Of a DNA stretch of 64,000 nucleotides, positions 1 through 12,421 are shown one piece after another (positions within the stretch are counted from its first letter, which is position 1; each line of letters starts with the position of its first letter). Under the pieces are notes generated by a model, which was not told the origin of the DNA, searched no databases, and was given only the letters and a program-made list of their open reading frames with translations. The position numbers were made by a program, and so were the translations under genes. The stretch comes from Pomacea canaliculata (taxonomy: Eukaryota; Mollusca; Gastropoda; Architaenioglossa; Ampullariidae). The DNA is taken from contig NC_037596.1 in the NCBI RefSeq assembly GCF_003073045.1, positions 29,768,184 to 29,832,183 on the forward strand, in the 5' to 3' direction.

Positions 1-3000
1 ATCCTCGATACCTTACGAGACGGATGGAGAGAAGTGTACACGCACACACAATGAGAGACGCATTGGTACTCACCACCAATAAGTAGCGCAACATGACACG
101 AGATACTGACCAGCCTACGGACGCCCCGCCCCGCCTGCAGTGGTGTGGTGGACACGTGACTAGCCCCAGTCCCCGATAATCTGACGGACAGGTGTGTGAG
201 CCACCGATGTGTCACACTCTTCATACACTTCATTGACACCTCTGCCAGTCGGCTGGTCGTGCTTGGCTGCCGTAACCACATATAACACTTATAACACCTT
301 TGCTCTCCTACCTCACACAACACCTCTACACTGGCACGTACGCCCCCCTTTCTTACCTGATGAGCCTTTCCGATGGTAAACACCACACTAGACACTAATT
401 GGGGCGATTCTTGCCTCCTCATTAAGGTTACCACATGACAGCATAGAAACACTCAAACTTAAATATACATGAAAAATGTAATATTTACTACTGAAGGATT
501 TTAAACTTTTCAACACAGAACTTTTGAAATCTATGAAAACAGACATTTTAATCCTCGAAAGATTATCGTAGAGCATGAAAATTATTTTAGAAATGTTGAA
601 TTACGACAACACTTGAGTCAATTACGTTACTCAAAGAAATTTGCAGGCTATGGTACAAAACTAATTTGTCTTTCATAGATTCCTTCAACCGTGTAAAAAA
701 ATTTGTGTATTTTGCTGTAAGTGATAGTGTCAGTGCCATAATATATTCTTTATTACAAGAGAAAATAAGGAGTCGACATTCTTGACACATGGTGATATGG
801 ATCTCTTCAAAGTTCGCTGTACAACAGCCACTCTCAATCTTCTTCAAATCCTCTATTTGGCAGGAATAGCATGTTATCCTTTCTTTCAAGTTTACAACAG
901 ATATCAAATGATTGATGTATTTATACATTGAAGAGTAAACAGTTCCTTCCTGAGTTCTTTGGTTTGGCGAGAGTATTTTGCCGCTTCAGTTGTTTTGTAG
1001 GGTAGTCACTCTGGGAATCTTCCTCTCACACAATAAGGGAATAGTTCATGATTTGTCAAATAAGTTAAGTTTTACACGAGCCATTAGTCAGAACTGAAGT
1101 CTGCCATAAATCTGCCAATATTGAGCAACGTTCAGTCATTCTCTACATCAAGCCGGTGGCAAATCCGCACGATAAAACCTGTTTGCAATCGTAGCTGAAT
1201 TTTTACATGTGACCTGTGGCTTGTGGCAAATGCTTGGCATAAACTGTGTTTGCCCAGAGATAGTGGCTAAGGTATAAGTGCTACAGGGTACAGTGATTAC
1301 GGTCCCTTTGTGTACAGCGATGTTATTCACTTTGTGTCAAATAGACGCTTCTCGCCTGTGGTGCTGACACAGGTACTTCAAGCTCAGTTCATTGTTAACA
1401 TGCATGCACTATAAGGGCTGAAGGTCCATCTGAGTACTACCCTTGAACTTTATTTACACTTAAGTCATGGCTGCTCTCATGTAAAGAAACTCCAGATGAT
1501 GATATATTTAATGAAGAGCACATTTCCTTTCTAGCACAACTCTAATGAGCTTTGCAAAAACAAATCGGGCCTAACATTTATCTTCCGTCTCACACGCACA
1601 GTGAAAGCGGGAGCAGTGCCTCCTGAGAGAAATTGTGGACGAGCAGAGAGACTTGTGCGAGAGACGTGTGGAATGTGAACAGAAAAAAGCTAGTGCCATA
1701 CATACATGGTGAAGTATATTGCGCTTTTTCCCTTACATTATCAGTAAAATAAGCGAAAACAATGAAGTCAAAGTTTGTGTTTGCTTACATCGTAAATGGT
1801 CATCTGTTCTTACAACAGGTTGTAAATAATTAAATATTAAACACGGATATTCATGAACAACAAACATGTCTAATTGCTAGTTGATGAGATGTCCTAAGTA
1901 ATTTACCAGGAGCAACTACTAGGGGTACTCTAGCTTAGTAATACTAATAAGTATATATTAGTAGAGAGCTAGTAGGTCTTCTATAAGTCTCTCATTATAC
2001 TGGCGTGTCGTTAGTGGTCAGCTCACATTATATTCAATTCTGTGTAACAGTTCAGTCTCGTAACTCTCGCCCGATCGAGATCCAGTGATATTCTTCTCGC
2101 TTCACATTGTAGAGACTGTGTAGTATTATATGTATGTGTGACAGAGAGATGAGATAACGGGGGAATGAGATATGCTGTTTGCCTATTCCCATGCCTATTT
2201 CTAAAGGTATTTTTAATTCTTTTAAGATACGGTCTCTCTCTGAATGATACTCTTTACATTTAACAAAATGTTTGTTAGTTTGGTTTAGAAATGTTTGCTG
2301 TTAATATCAGATCGGTGTCGATTGAAAATTATTATATAATGAGTGTAAAGCACACTGGCTTGCTCATGAGATATCTGTGTAGTACATATTTCGCTGTGAA
2401 CCATTCTGAAATATAATCGTTTTTTGATTGGACCGGTTGAAGTACTAATACGACATTATGCTCCAGTGACATTTCATCAGTCCTGCTATCTTCTAAGTAG
2501 CAAGAAATTGTTCACAGCGTGTTCGTTACTCGCCTCCGGAGTGCCGTGATGATTAGTGCGATGGACTTCCAATTATTTAATTACCTTCGGTCCTGTACAT
2601 AAGAATCTATTGTTTATCAACTATATTGCTGTCTCACTCATGTTTCAGAGGCTAGCCCGGGCTTAATTATAGTCGCTTCCTTTCAGCCGACAAATGACAT
2701 GTATGATTGTTTCTAAATATTCTTATGAAGCTTGAGAAAATTTAAGAATACTAACTTGGAGATCAAAAACCGGAACTGTGTCCAGGCGGCGTTTGTTTTT
2801 GGATATGTATATTATATGCACTTAACAGAATGATATGCCAGGTCTGTGCACCTGTTTATTGACTCCTTGGTTCAGTGCGATAAAAATTCCTTTTCGACTT
2901 AATTTGATTGAACGACGCGGGACCTACAGCTCCTACGGTCATCCATCTGCAGACCTTGTGTTTGATGTCTCTGCAGCCAGTCTGACGTTTCTGTCAAGTA

Positions 3001-3933
3001 TCGCATCAGATATCATCATCGTACAGGCTCATCGCATCTTGTCTATATTTTGGTAGTGATTGTCCGCAGGTCTGGTGGGTCAGTTAAAAATGTCTTCTTC
3101 ATTGCGTGTTTCCTTTTTCAGTGTGTGGTTGTGTGGTGCTGTGTTGATGCATCGAATATACATTTGGTCTCTCATTCAGTGATTATGATTTTACACTTGT
3201 TTGTTCTCTTAGATTTTCTTTCTCTTTCTTGGGAGGGAATACCTTCTTAGGAATACGTGCCATAATGAATCACACGCTCTAAACCATTGTCATAGTAGTA
3301 GCTGTTGAGTCGTTATATAGAAATGACATTCTGATACAAAAAATTAACTTGACTTTCATAATGCTGAAAGTCAGGTGCATAAAATGGTTTAGCACACATG
3401 GTAGATAAGCACACATCCTGCGTCATCTTGTCATATGTTGTTCCCGTGATTCTAGATATCATCATATTGAATAAGGAAGGATATGAACATAAGTAGATAC
3501 ACAACCTTATCAGAACATGGATGAATACGATAACAGAATAATACATAATTTGCATAAGATATAAGCAGAACTGACAAAGCTCCAGACAGTACATTGGAGT
3601 TGTAAATATCTAGATTATTTATAAAATCAGTCTCAAAGGCAATTTTGCAGGACGTATTCCGAACTAAGTGTAAACTTGTACAGTTGTGGCAAATCATTCT
3701 TGTTGTTTATGTATTCTAACATACTACTCACACTTCTATTGTTTTGAGAGATATTTCGCAGGATCTCGTACACAGGCAGAGGCGTCACAATAATAACACA
3801 GATTAAAACCGGAAGTGGACGTAGATTAGTATCACAGGACTTATGCGTGAAACTCGCTGTTTCTTGCACGCGCTCACACTACAAGACACGCGTATACAAC
3901 ACAGATATAAACACTGCACGTTACATATCTTTA
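1..3933. other. 5' flank, no supported gene
   Basis: No exon of the receptor family and no long open frame is visible. Bases about 120-310 belong to a dispersed repeat whose diverged copy lies inverted at about 16310-16465. The first exon of gene A may lie in this stretch, but I could not identify it. Confidence 0.5.
120..310 (+). repeat. dispersed repeat, copy 1
   Basis: The block reading acggacaggtgtgtgagcc, followed by a GTGTCA-containing stretch, GGCTG and TAACC, recurs in reverse complement at about 16310-16465 with moderate identity. No coding content is seen. Edges are approximate. Confidence 0.5.
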
Positions 3934-3941
3934 CATACATA

Positions 3942-6383
3942 AGGATTGGGCAAGCTACTTTTATTTGTAGCCGGCTAGGCTACAGCTACTTTTTTTTCAA
4001 AAATGTAGCCGGCTACACTACAGCTACCAATTTTCGCAAAAAGTAGCCAGCTACTTTGGGCTACTTTTAAAATGTAAGCCAGCTTCTTTTGGCTCACTTT
4101 TAAACAGTCGTGATGTTTAACCAGTTAGCTGTAGTCAGCTGGCTGTAGCAACATACACAAACATCAAACATACACATCAAAAACTATTGACTTGCCTGTT
4201 ACAAAGTTTTTATTATTAATAATGAAACGGAGAACTGCGATATATCCGACAATTTTATTAGTGAATCCATAAATGCTTTCATTCATTCCTTTGCCCCCTG
4301 CCTCCCCACTCACCCTTTTTCACAACGAATAAGTACATTTCTGGATATCTTTTTCCCTCATCTGTTTTAGTGACAAAAGAAATTCATACTAAGTTTTTCC
4401 GATAAACATTTTGTTTTCTATAACTATTTGTTCCCTATCATCTAGAAATGAAAACTAAACAGATGCTTAAGTATCAGTGTACCTGGTGGAATTTTCAATA
4501 AGTTAGGTTATGTGGTCGATGAAACAATGTCAACCTCCTTATCAATACTGTGACAATGAGAACAGACCATTGAAATAAATAATGAGTTTGCATGGAAATA
4601 ATAAGTTAAAACAGCTGCTTAATCTAATTTAGGCAAGCCGATCATAAGGCATTTTTTTTCTAACACTGACACTTGAACAACAAGAAAGGAACACAACTGA
4701 ATTGTTTCCAAAAAGCTGATAGGGTGAAAAGTATATGTCCTGGCATACTAGAATAAGACTTTAATATATAATGCTAGTAGGATGTCAAATGTAGCATATA
4801 AACACTGAAATATAGTTTTTCAAAAATGATCTGGATACTATAGATATATTTATTTTAAATCTTTAAGGCTTGAATTTTCTCTGTTTGTCGTTTTTGAACA
4901 ATCAGTCCTAAACTATAAAAACATATTTCTCTAGATTGGGCTCCTATTGTGCTACAGCAGTAACCATTTGCAATTTTGTTATTAGTAATGCATAAGCTAC
5001 GAAAGTGTGCATTTGAGAATATGGTATAAACATTACTTTTGAATAAAATAACATTTTTCTAACATTATTTTCTAAATATTTAATTGCCCACATTCACACT
5101 GAGTCCGGGGTACCATGTCTGATTTTTTATATCTCCTAAGAAATCTTGAGATATCAAACGCCTTATGCATCAGTTTGTCTTATCAGTGCTCTAGTTTACA
5201 AAAAACCCAAAACCTTTTGGTATATGATTATGGTATTGTGTAAATTTGTTTTTTAAATGCTTGTACGTTTTTTGAAACAAGAATCGTTTGATTAGAGTCA
5301 CAATTTTCACTTTAGGTACTCAAAAACAGTTTTAAAGTGCTATACTGTATCTATGTTTACTTTGTTACTCTGATATTTAAAACCCTTAAGATTTTAAAAT
5401 ATGGATCTTTAATTTTTTGGAGTGTAACCTCGGTAACCTTCCAACAAATCTACATTCTTTTAGTCCTCATGGAATTGAATTTGACGCAGAACTTTGGGCC
5501 TCGAGTTGCTGTCTGTCACCCTAGTGCGCAGCTTTTTGTTCATGATAAGTCCTGTCCAGACTGACAATCTCTCAACAATTCTTTTGCATCTTAAAGCTAT
5601 ACCTCACATTTTCTTGGCTTCGCAAAAATGTAAAAAATTTCCAATAAGGCTGGAAATTGATGGGGCTAACGTCATCTTTCGTTTTTCAAATCGCTCCGCA
5701 CATGGACGACCCGGTCGTACTGTTGCGTTACATGAGCGTGCGAGAAACACGTGGTGTCCTGGCTGTCAAGACCGAGCAGTGAGAGCAGTGGCTGTCGTGT
5801 TGGTCTGACTACACTGTCGACGAATGTGTCGTGTAAACCAACACGTCAAATGGCACGTAGAGTGGCTGTCGTACCTAGAATAACACAGTATTTGATATTC
5901 CACACTGAAGTTTTCTTTAATTCAGTATCTTTTTCTCAGCAGCTGGCCTAACTTCTCTCTCTCAATTCACAAAAGAGTCCCACACCACTGTCAGCCCTGC
6001 TAATTATTCTCCCTACCTCGAACATTCTAGCACAGACATTCTATTTTCGTCGCAATAAAGACATTTTTGAACATCGCTACATTGTTGAACATCAATTTCC
6101 TCCATCGCACAAAGACCTTCTATCTTTTACATTGCTGCGTGCTGAACATTCTGGAATATAGATGCAAATCTACAAACCCAAAGACATTATACTTTGTACA
6201 CTACTAGAGTGCTACAGGGTCGTGAAAGTAGCCCAAAATGTAGCTCAAGCTACAGTATTTCTAAAATGTAGCTACGTCTACAAGCTACTTTTTTTTTAAT
6301 TTGTAGCGCTTAAGCTACAAGCTACAAAATTTGTAGCCGGCTACAGTAGCTGTAAGCTAGTCTAAGCATACTCCCCATCCCTG
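3942..6383. mobile_element. hAT-like DNA transposon, decayed or non-autonomous
   Basis: The element is 2442 bp and flanked by an identical 8-bp direct repeat, catacata, at 3934-3941 and 6384-6391; 8-bp target duplications are typical of hAT elements. The right end read inward starts CAGGGATGGGGA and the left end starts AGGATTGGGCAAG, an imperfect terminal inverted repeat. Both subterminal regions (about 3950-4170 and 6220-6365) are dense in TGTAGCCGGCTAC-like repeats, as hAT subterminal transposase-binding arrays often are. No transposase frame is recognisable inside. The flanks contain other CATA-rich sequence, so chance contributes a little to the duplication match. Confidence 0.65.
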
Positions 6384-6391
6384 CATACATA

Positions 6392-6766
6392 TACACTCAT
6401 ATACACAAACACTCACACACACACACACACACGCACGCACACCCGCCTATACATCGTAAGAGACAGTTTTTGAAAACGAAAATTATGTCAGTCTGACGTA
6501 TAACATATATAATCAACAAAAATCTCCTAACTGAACAGGAAATACGTTTCAGTCTATCATAATGATGTGAACAGTCCTTGCTTTATGCCAATCAATTTTG
6601 TGCGCAATAAGGGTTAATGATATAAGTACGGTTTATAAACTAACAAAATAGTTTGAGAGCTGAGTATACGCAAATAGACATATGGATAGAATTTCCAAAT
6701 ATATACATACACAAGACAATGTATTTAACTCAGACAGTTAAAGCTCGACTAATTTAAAATTATCAG
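6392..6766. other. spacer between hAT element and gene A
   Basis: It contains a short (CA)n run at about 6413-6432 and ends in the intron upstream of the first recognised gene A exon. No signal-peptide exon like those of B, C or D was found here. Confidence 0.5.
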
Positions 6767-6914
6767 GGGGTCAGTTGACAGTGCGTTTGGCTAACGGGAC
6801 TCCGTCGGCAGGACGCCTGGAGGTGTTGTACAACGGGCAATGGGGTACAGTGTGTGACGATGAATTTGATAAAAACGATGGTCAGGTGGCATGTAGGATG
6901 CTGGGATTTTACAG
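6767..6914 (+). CDS. gene A exon: SRCR1, first half
   Basis: It encodes [27 protein letters not shown] and VACRMLGF, the classic SRCR N-terminal half with two of six cysteines. The acceptor is tatcag and the donor acag/gtttgt; start phase is 1 and end phase 2. It has the same 148-nt length as the SRCR2 counterpart. Confidence 0.82.
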
Positions 6915-7222
6915 GTTTGTAATTTGTTGTTCAATGTCTTTGTATTACTCCCATCACATGTATTTTTTTTCTAGATAACTTAGAAATAAATGACTTCATT
7001 TCTTTCTCTTTAACAACCTAAATTAAAAATTATCGTCACTGATAAATGAAAATCTGTTAATTTTAAATTGAGATAGTATCGAGTCCTTACTCATCATTCG
7101 CAGCCTTCTTGTCTACTGTTGTAGTTTTATTTTTATGCTTTGTCCAGTTAGGTCGCTTGTATGTACGCTTTATATTCTCCAAATGTGTGATAAATCTGAC
7201 AAGTGCAACATTTTGTTTTCAG

Positions 7223-7395
7223 TCCCGGAGTATTAGTTGTGGACTCCTCTGTATTTGGAGCAGGTTCAGGTCAGATTTGGCTCGACGACCTGGCGTGTAG
7301 GGGTACAGAAGCCAGTCTGGAGGAGTGTTATCACAAGGAGTACTATACTCACGACTGTGAGCACAGAGAAGATGTTGGTGTCGTCTGCAATAATT
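7223..7395 (+). CDS. gene A exon: SRCR1, second half
   Basis: It encodes FGAGSGQIWLDDLACRGTE, LEECYHKE, HDCEH and DVGVVCNN, the C-terminal SRCR half with four cysteines. The acceptor is gttttcag and the donor t/gtaag, going from phase 2 to phase 1. With the previous exon it makes a six-cysteine, two-exon domain, as in group A SRCR proteins. Confidence 0.85.
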
Positions 7396-8336
7396 GTAAG
7401 AACTCTTTTTCTTTTATTAAGAGCATGTGACGCACATTTTTTTTCATTTTACAACTTTGTAGACTACTAAACACTACGGTAGTAAGCGCTTGTGATGGCA
7501 GATTAAATTTTAAAAAAGGCAAAAAACAAAGGATTAAGAGATTATTAAGAAAAAGCGATGTTATATGTACGTTTCTAGGCGTGAATAAGATTTTATTTAG
7601 CCTGCGAAGAGAAAGTAATCTGATTTTTATTAGTCCATCCAACACACTATTTAATTGACTATTCTAATAATGCCCATACTCTACGCTTTGTCACTTCCTA
7701 ATTAAAAGACTGTATTGCTTCTCACTAAGGGTGACATAAATGATGTTGAACTGAATGATACAAATTTTAACAGAATTAGGTAGAAGAATAGAGGGTTAAC
7801 TGTTGATTAAAAAACGCAATTTCAGTTTTTTTGTTTTTTGGTTTTTGTTTTACCGAAGAGGAATACATAATCTGAGCTATATAAATCCGTCTCACATAAA
7901 GTTTAACTTTTACAGCATGGATGGCATGAATAATGTTGAACTGAAAAATTAAGATTTTTCTCAGAGATTTAAGAGAATTTCTCAGAGATTTAAGAGAAAA
8001 ACAAAGAAAAAGGAAATAAAAAGTAACGACAAAAGTGAAAATCATGGAAAAAAAACAACAAACAAACACGTGAGCTCTTTACCTTCAAGTGAGGTTTCTT
8101 GTGCTTATAGCTAGTACAAGAAACCAGGCTGCAGATGACACCTTGTTATGATATTGAAAGCTTTCTAATTTATTTCAGTAATATTTTCTTCTACCGGGTA
8201 CTCGGCCTTCGGGGGTAACAAGAAAGTGTTATTTTATCTTAAATAAAAAAAATGCTTACACTGTGAGTATATTAAAAAAAAACATAGTAATGAAGGTTTA
8301 GTAAACAATTGCTGAATATATTCTTATAACAATCAG

Positions 8337-8484
8337 CAGTCCAGCTGACAGCTCGTTTATCTAACGGGACGTGGTGGGCGGGACGCCTCGAGGTGTTCTA
8401 CAACGGTGTGTGGAGTACAGTGTGTGACAATTACTTTGATGAAAACGACGCTCGGGTGGCCTGTAGGATGCTGGGATTTGACAG
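8337..8484 (+). CDS. gene A exon: SRCR2, first half
   Basis: It encodes [27 protein letters not shown] and VACRMLGFD, and is closely related to the SRCR1 exon in both sequence and length (148 nt). The acceptor is a tandem CAGCAG, so 8340 is an alternative start that removes one codon. The donor is acag/gtttgt. Confidence 0.8.
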
Positions 8485-8914
8485 GTTTGTAATGTGTTGT
8501 TCAATGCCTTTGTATTAACCCGATCATAATTTTGTTTGCTACTTTTAATACTCTGTAGATTCACGAGAATGTTATTGAAACCGCTAGTTCGGATATTGAA
8601 ACCAAAGTTAGTAAGCAAAACAAAATTTGATCAACGATATCGACACATAATTTACTTTCGTTTACATTCTTGTTTATTAAGAAAAAAGTTGACAATGCTG
8701 AATGATAACTTTAATTGCAAGAGTGGAGTGGATTCTAACATAGGATTGAATTTACACGATGTAAACAGACTTTTACTGCTCAGTCACATCCTTAATTTCC
8801 TTACTTTTGCAGTGTTGTTTTTTATATTGTGTCCAAATAAGTAGTTTCTATATGTACCTAGCCTTCTGCTTTTTCGTAAAAAAATTTGACCACTTAACTT
8901 GTTATTTTTTTTAG

Positions 8915-9087
8915 TCCGGAGGCACTGTTTGTGGGCTCTGTAATGTACGGAGCAGGTTCAGGAAACATTTTACTGTCCGACTTGGCGTGTACGGGTACAG
9001 AAACCATTTTGGCACAGTGTAGGCACAGTGGGTACAATAACCACAACTGTAACCATGGAAAAGATGTCGGTGTCGTCTGCACCGTCC
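8915..9087 (+). CDS. gene A exon: SRCR2, second half
   Basis: It encodes YGAGSGNILLSDLACTGTE, LAQCRHSG, HNCNHGKDVGVVC. It is 173 nt, equal to the SRCR1 second-half exon, with the acceptor at ttttttag and donor c/gtgag. The four cysteines are conserved. Confidence 0.85.
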
Positions 9088-9598
9088 GTGAGGACTGCTT
9101 TATTTTTGTTTAGAGTATGCCACTAAGTATATACAGCTGTTCATCACTGCTTTCACATCGTCTAAAAATAGTTTGTGAAATCTGCTAGACAGTACGATCA
9201 TTACGGGCCTGTTATTAAGGAATTTAAGTAAAAAACCATAATGGATTAGGAAATGATTGAGGAAAAAAAACTATGTCACATTTGTGTTTCATAAATGAAG
9301 AGAATTTCTTGTCCAACGAAGGACATCTAAAGCGAAATTTATAAGTCCGTCTCACACACCTTTTAATTTATTGTTCGTAATGAAACCTATTTACATTGAC
9401 CTATTACTTCTTACGTTTAGAAACATATTGTTTTACAGCATGGACGACATCTGCGATTTTAAACTTAGAGATTCTTTCAAGAGTCAATTAACCTCATTAT
9501 CGTCAAGACAGCTTTATTGTGTTTTAATCCGTACAAGAAACCAGGCTGAAAATGGTAACCAGCTATGGATTGTAATGTTTTTAAATTTATTTCCCCAG

Positions 9599-9752
9599 TT
9601 TCTAGTCAACTTCGTCTAGCGGGTACCCGGCTCACAAGACAGGATATGGGTCGTGTGGAAATATTATTTGGGGCTGCATGGACTACTCCTTGTGTCAGTA
9701 CCTTCAGCAGTAGCCTTGCAAACGTCCTTTGCAGACAGATGAATTATCCCTC
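9599..9752 (+). CDS. gene A exon: SRCR3, first half
   Basis: It encodes SSQLRLAG, GRVEILFGAAWTTPC and VLCRQMNYP. It is the counterpart of the SRCR2 first-half exons of genes B, C and D (VVCRQLG signature). The acceptor is ttccccag and the donor tc/gtaagt. The domain is more diverged than SRCR1 and SRCR2 but keeps both cysteines. Confidence 0.78.
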
Positions 9753-10160
9753 GTAAGTGAGATTTATGTGAGTGAGTAAATGAGAAAACCATCGAGTAAG
9801 GAATGTTGTGTTTGTGGGTGTGTGTGTGTGAACGCGCGAGCTTGTATGTATTTTGGGGAAGAGCAGAAAAATTAATGCTTGAGAAAATGTGATATAAAGA
9901 GTATAGCTTAAAATAAAATATGAATAATTTAAGAGAAAAACAAAGAAAAAAGAAATAAAAAGTAAAGACAAAAGTTAAAAGTAATTGGTATAAAATTCAA
10001 TAAATCAACGTTATCATCACTACCTTAGTCCGCCACCTATCTTGTGCATTGGGACACTCTTCTGAATCATTTGCATCCATTTCTCCATGTTTAGTGAGTT
10101 AGGTCCCCTTTTAACATCCATACAGCTTTAGGAACACAAGCGCTTGAGAAAAGGACATAT

Positions 10161-10404
10161 TCATGTGTTATCCCATAATTTACTCAGACTGGTTATTGGT
10201 GGTGTTTGTATCCTAAGTCCAACATCCTCCTCGCATCCACGGTCCTTCCAGAACATAGCATCTTGATACCTGAAGCTGTAAACTTTCTCCAGTCGGACAC
10301 CGTGAGTCTTTCCATGCTTGATGGTGTTCACAAATTCTATACTCTTCTCCATGCTGACTTCCACTCCTTGTGCACCCAAGGTAGTGGCGAGATTGTGAGG
10401 TCAT
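10161..10404 (-). mobile_element. RTE-like LINE fragment in gene A intron
   Basis: Minus-strand translation gives pieces such as GCEEDVGLRIQT and LSKLWDN, resembling the region after the reverse transcriptase in RTE-type non-LTR elements, where a FKYLG-like motif precedes a GCEEDV-like stretch. The copy is short and degenerate. The clade assignment is from memory of the family and approximate. Confidence 0.5.
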
Positions 10405-10584
10405 AACTCAATGTTGCTGCTTTTACCATATCGGTGTCACCGAAAAAAAAGTAGGTAATGAATATAAAATGTTTATTTTTAAATATATGAGGAACAGAGT
10501 CTCGCAAATAAAATTATTGTACCATCATCATTATTCATACAAATCAAAAATTTTAGTTGCATTTGTCCTCTCTGTTATATTCAG

Positions 10585-10757
10585 AAAAGCAGCAACTGCT
10601 GTGGAGTCATCATCCTTTGGACCGAGGACAGGACGTTTCCTTGTCGCTGGTATTGTGTGCACGGGCATGGAGTCCAACATACTGGGCTGTTTCCAGACAG
10701 TTACTGGCTTCAGTGATACCTGCTCTTCACCTGAGCTTGGAGTAATCTGCAGTGATT
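10585..10757 (+). CDS. gene A exon: SRCR3, second half
   Basis: It encodes FGPRTGRFLVAGIVCTGMES, ILGCFQT, DTCSS and LGVICSD, with four cysteines and 173 nt. The acceptor is atattcag and the donor t/gtaaat. The preceding intron is interrupted by a LINE fragment. Confidence 0.78.
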
Positions 10758-11108
10758 GTAAATTTTGTTTATAATTACTTCTCTAATAATCGAATAACGT
10801 AAATAACGTAAATATAAAAGAACGAAAAAATAAAATTTAAAAAGTAGCAGAGAAAAAGCATTTTGCTTTCTTTTTACGGGATCGCTCTCTGTCTTGATTA
10901 TCGTTGATTTATATCTGTGAACATGACTATCTCAGTGTCATAGCCATATAATTATCAAAGGAGACAACACTATATGGCTCAATGTATTGTTATGCATATT
11001 GTAGAAGTACTGCTGTCTATTTGTGAATGAATAAAAAGCATGTCTTCGGCGAAAGTAGAAATCCTACCCCATGAGTATCACAGCACACTGCGTTGTCTTT
11101 TATTTCAG

Positions 11109-11396
11109 CAAAATCCTCTCTTTTCATCGTTGTGGAGACAAAGTCTACCAGCCTTGCCTACCCACTGATGGAGGCAACCAATGTTACACTGAAATGCGTC
11201 TCCTCACAGCGAGGTCTGTCACATCTGAACTTCTCTTGGCCAGAGACTGCAGGTGGTCGTCCTTCTGGTGAATATCTTATCTTTGACAACCTGACCAGAT
11301 CACACAATGGAGGCAGAGTGAGGTGTATGGCCAGCTATGGACAGCCTCCGAGAACTCAAATTGCTACGAGTGACACATTGGCAATGGATGTATATT
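11109..11396 (+). CDS. gene A exon: Ig1
   Basis: It encodes an Ig-like domain with YPLMEATNVTLKC as strand B cysteine, FSWPE as the core tryptophan and GGRVRCMASYG as strand F cysteine, ending at LAMDVY. It is orthologous in layout to Ig1 of B, C and D (YPLMEET and YTWPENAGG motifs there). The exon is 288 nt against 258 in B and C. Acceptor tatttcag, donor t/gtaaga, phase 1 to 1. Confidence 0.82.
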
Positions 11397-11703
11397 GTAA
11401 GATTGCAAAGACATACTTTACTTGGATGTTTTTATTTCCACACAGGAACCTTAACACCTAACTGTCATCATAGAATGCATAAATGTTAGTTTTTTATTAT
11501 ACAGGACAGAAATGACAGAAAATATTAATCACAATTTATGGTGCATTAATGATATTCTTGATATGAATGTGCAACTACAGTGAGCGGAAGAAGAATGAAG
11601 CTGACGGTACTCGTCTCAGAAGCGAGTATATAAAACAAAACAATACAATATAATTACATATAATCAACGTGCTATGTGTTTTGTTGTTTTGACATCTTTT
11701 CAG

Positions 11704-12009
11704 ATCGCCCTGTGGTTAGAATAAAATGGGAAGGAAACACGTGTGAACCTCTGGAGTCCAGTCCAAGTCGCTGTGTTGTCAGTCAATACCAGCAAGTCAT
11801 TCTTTACTGTGAGGCTGACAGCAACCCTCCTCCTGCTTCTGTAAGATGGTCTGGACTGGCTAACAGTGCAACCGGACAGTTACAAATATCCTCTGCAAAT
11901 AAGACCAATCACAATGGTCGATACTTCTGTATTGTGTCTTCTGAGTCAGTGTCCAGTGATGGCCGTCTGCCTCTAAGTTCAACATACAGCTTTGAAGTCA
12001 TTGTAAAAT
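11704..12009 (+). CDS. gene A exon: Ig2
   Basis: It encodes RPVVRIKWEG, VILYCEADSNPPPASVRWSG and HNGRYFCIVSSES, a C2/I-type Ig domain whose CxADSNPPPASxxWSG block is almost identical in B and C. The acceptor is ttttcag. The donor is the weak t/gtgatt, chosen because it keeps phase 1 into the next exon; a downstream GTAACC at 12029 would be out of phase. Confidence 0.75.
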
Positions 12010-12421
12010 GTGATTATCATATTTTGTAACCATTATATACATTATATACGTAACACGTATTGTCTTCTTATATATTAATTTATGATTCTAATAGTGAAAT
12101 AGAATTTTTTCTTTTAAAAGACATATTGGTCACTGCGTAATAAAACTAGAAAATTTTCATACCTTCTTTACATATGGAGGGGAAAATCTTTTAGAGCTAA
12201 AAATATAACCTTTTCACTATTGTTTATTTGTTCTCAATATAAAGTTTAGTACATAAATATGGATAAATCTTTCAAACCAACACATTATTAGTATATTTTT
12301 TTATTACCTAAACGTGAATTTTTTTTTAGTACCCACTAGTTTTCTTCTTTGATAAAAAAAGCTATTGAATAATGTTTTGCTCTTTAAACTAGTTAATTTA
12401 TTGTTGTTTTCCTAATTTTAG

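Noticed and set aside
1148..1330. Minus-strand 60-codon frame with protein-like sequence
   Set aside because: Short, no splice context or recognised homology; could be chance or part of a repeat.
3099..3180. Leader-like frame MSSSLRVSFFSVWLCGAVLM as a first exon for gene A
   Set aside because: It is hydrophobic, but no in-phase donor lies at its end and it has no similarity to the known signal exons. Kept out of the gene model.
12010..12029. Alternative donor GTAACC after gene A Ig2
   Set aside because: Using it would leave phase 2, incompatible with the phase-1 Ig3 exon; the weaker donor at 12010 keeps the frame.
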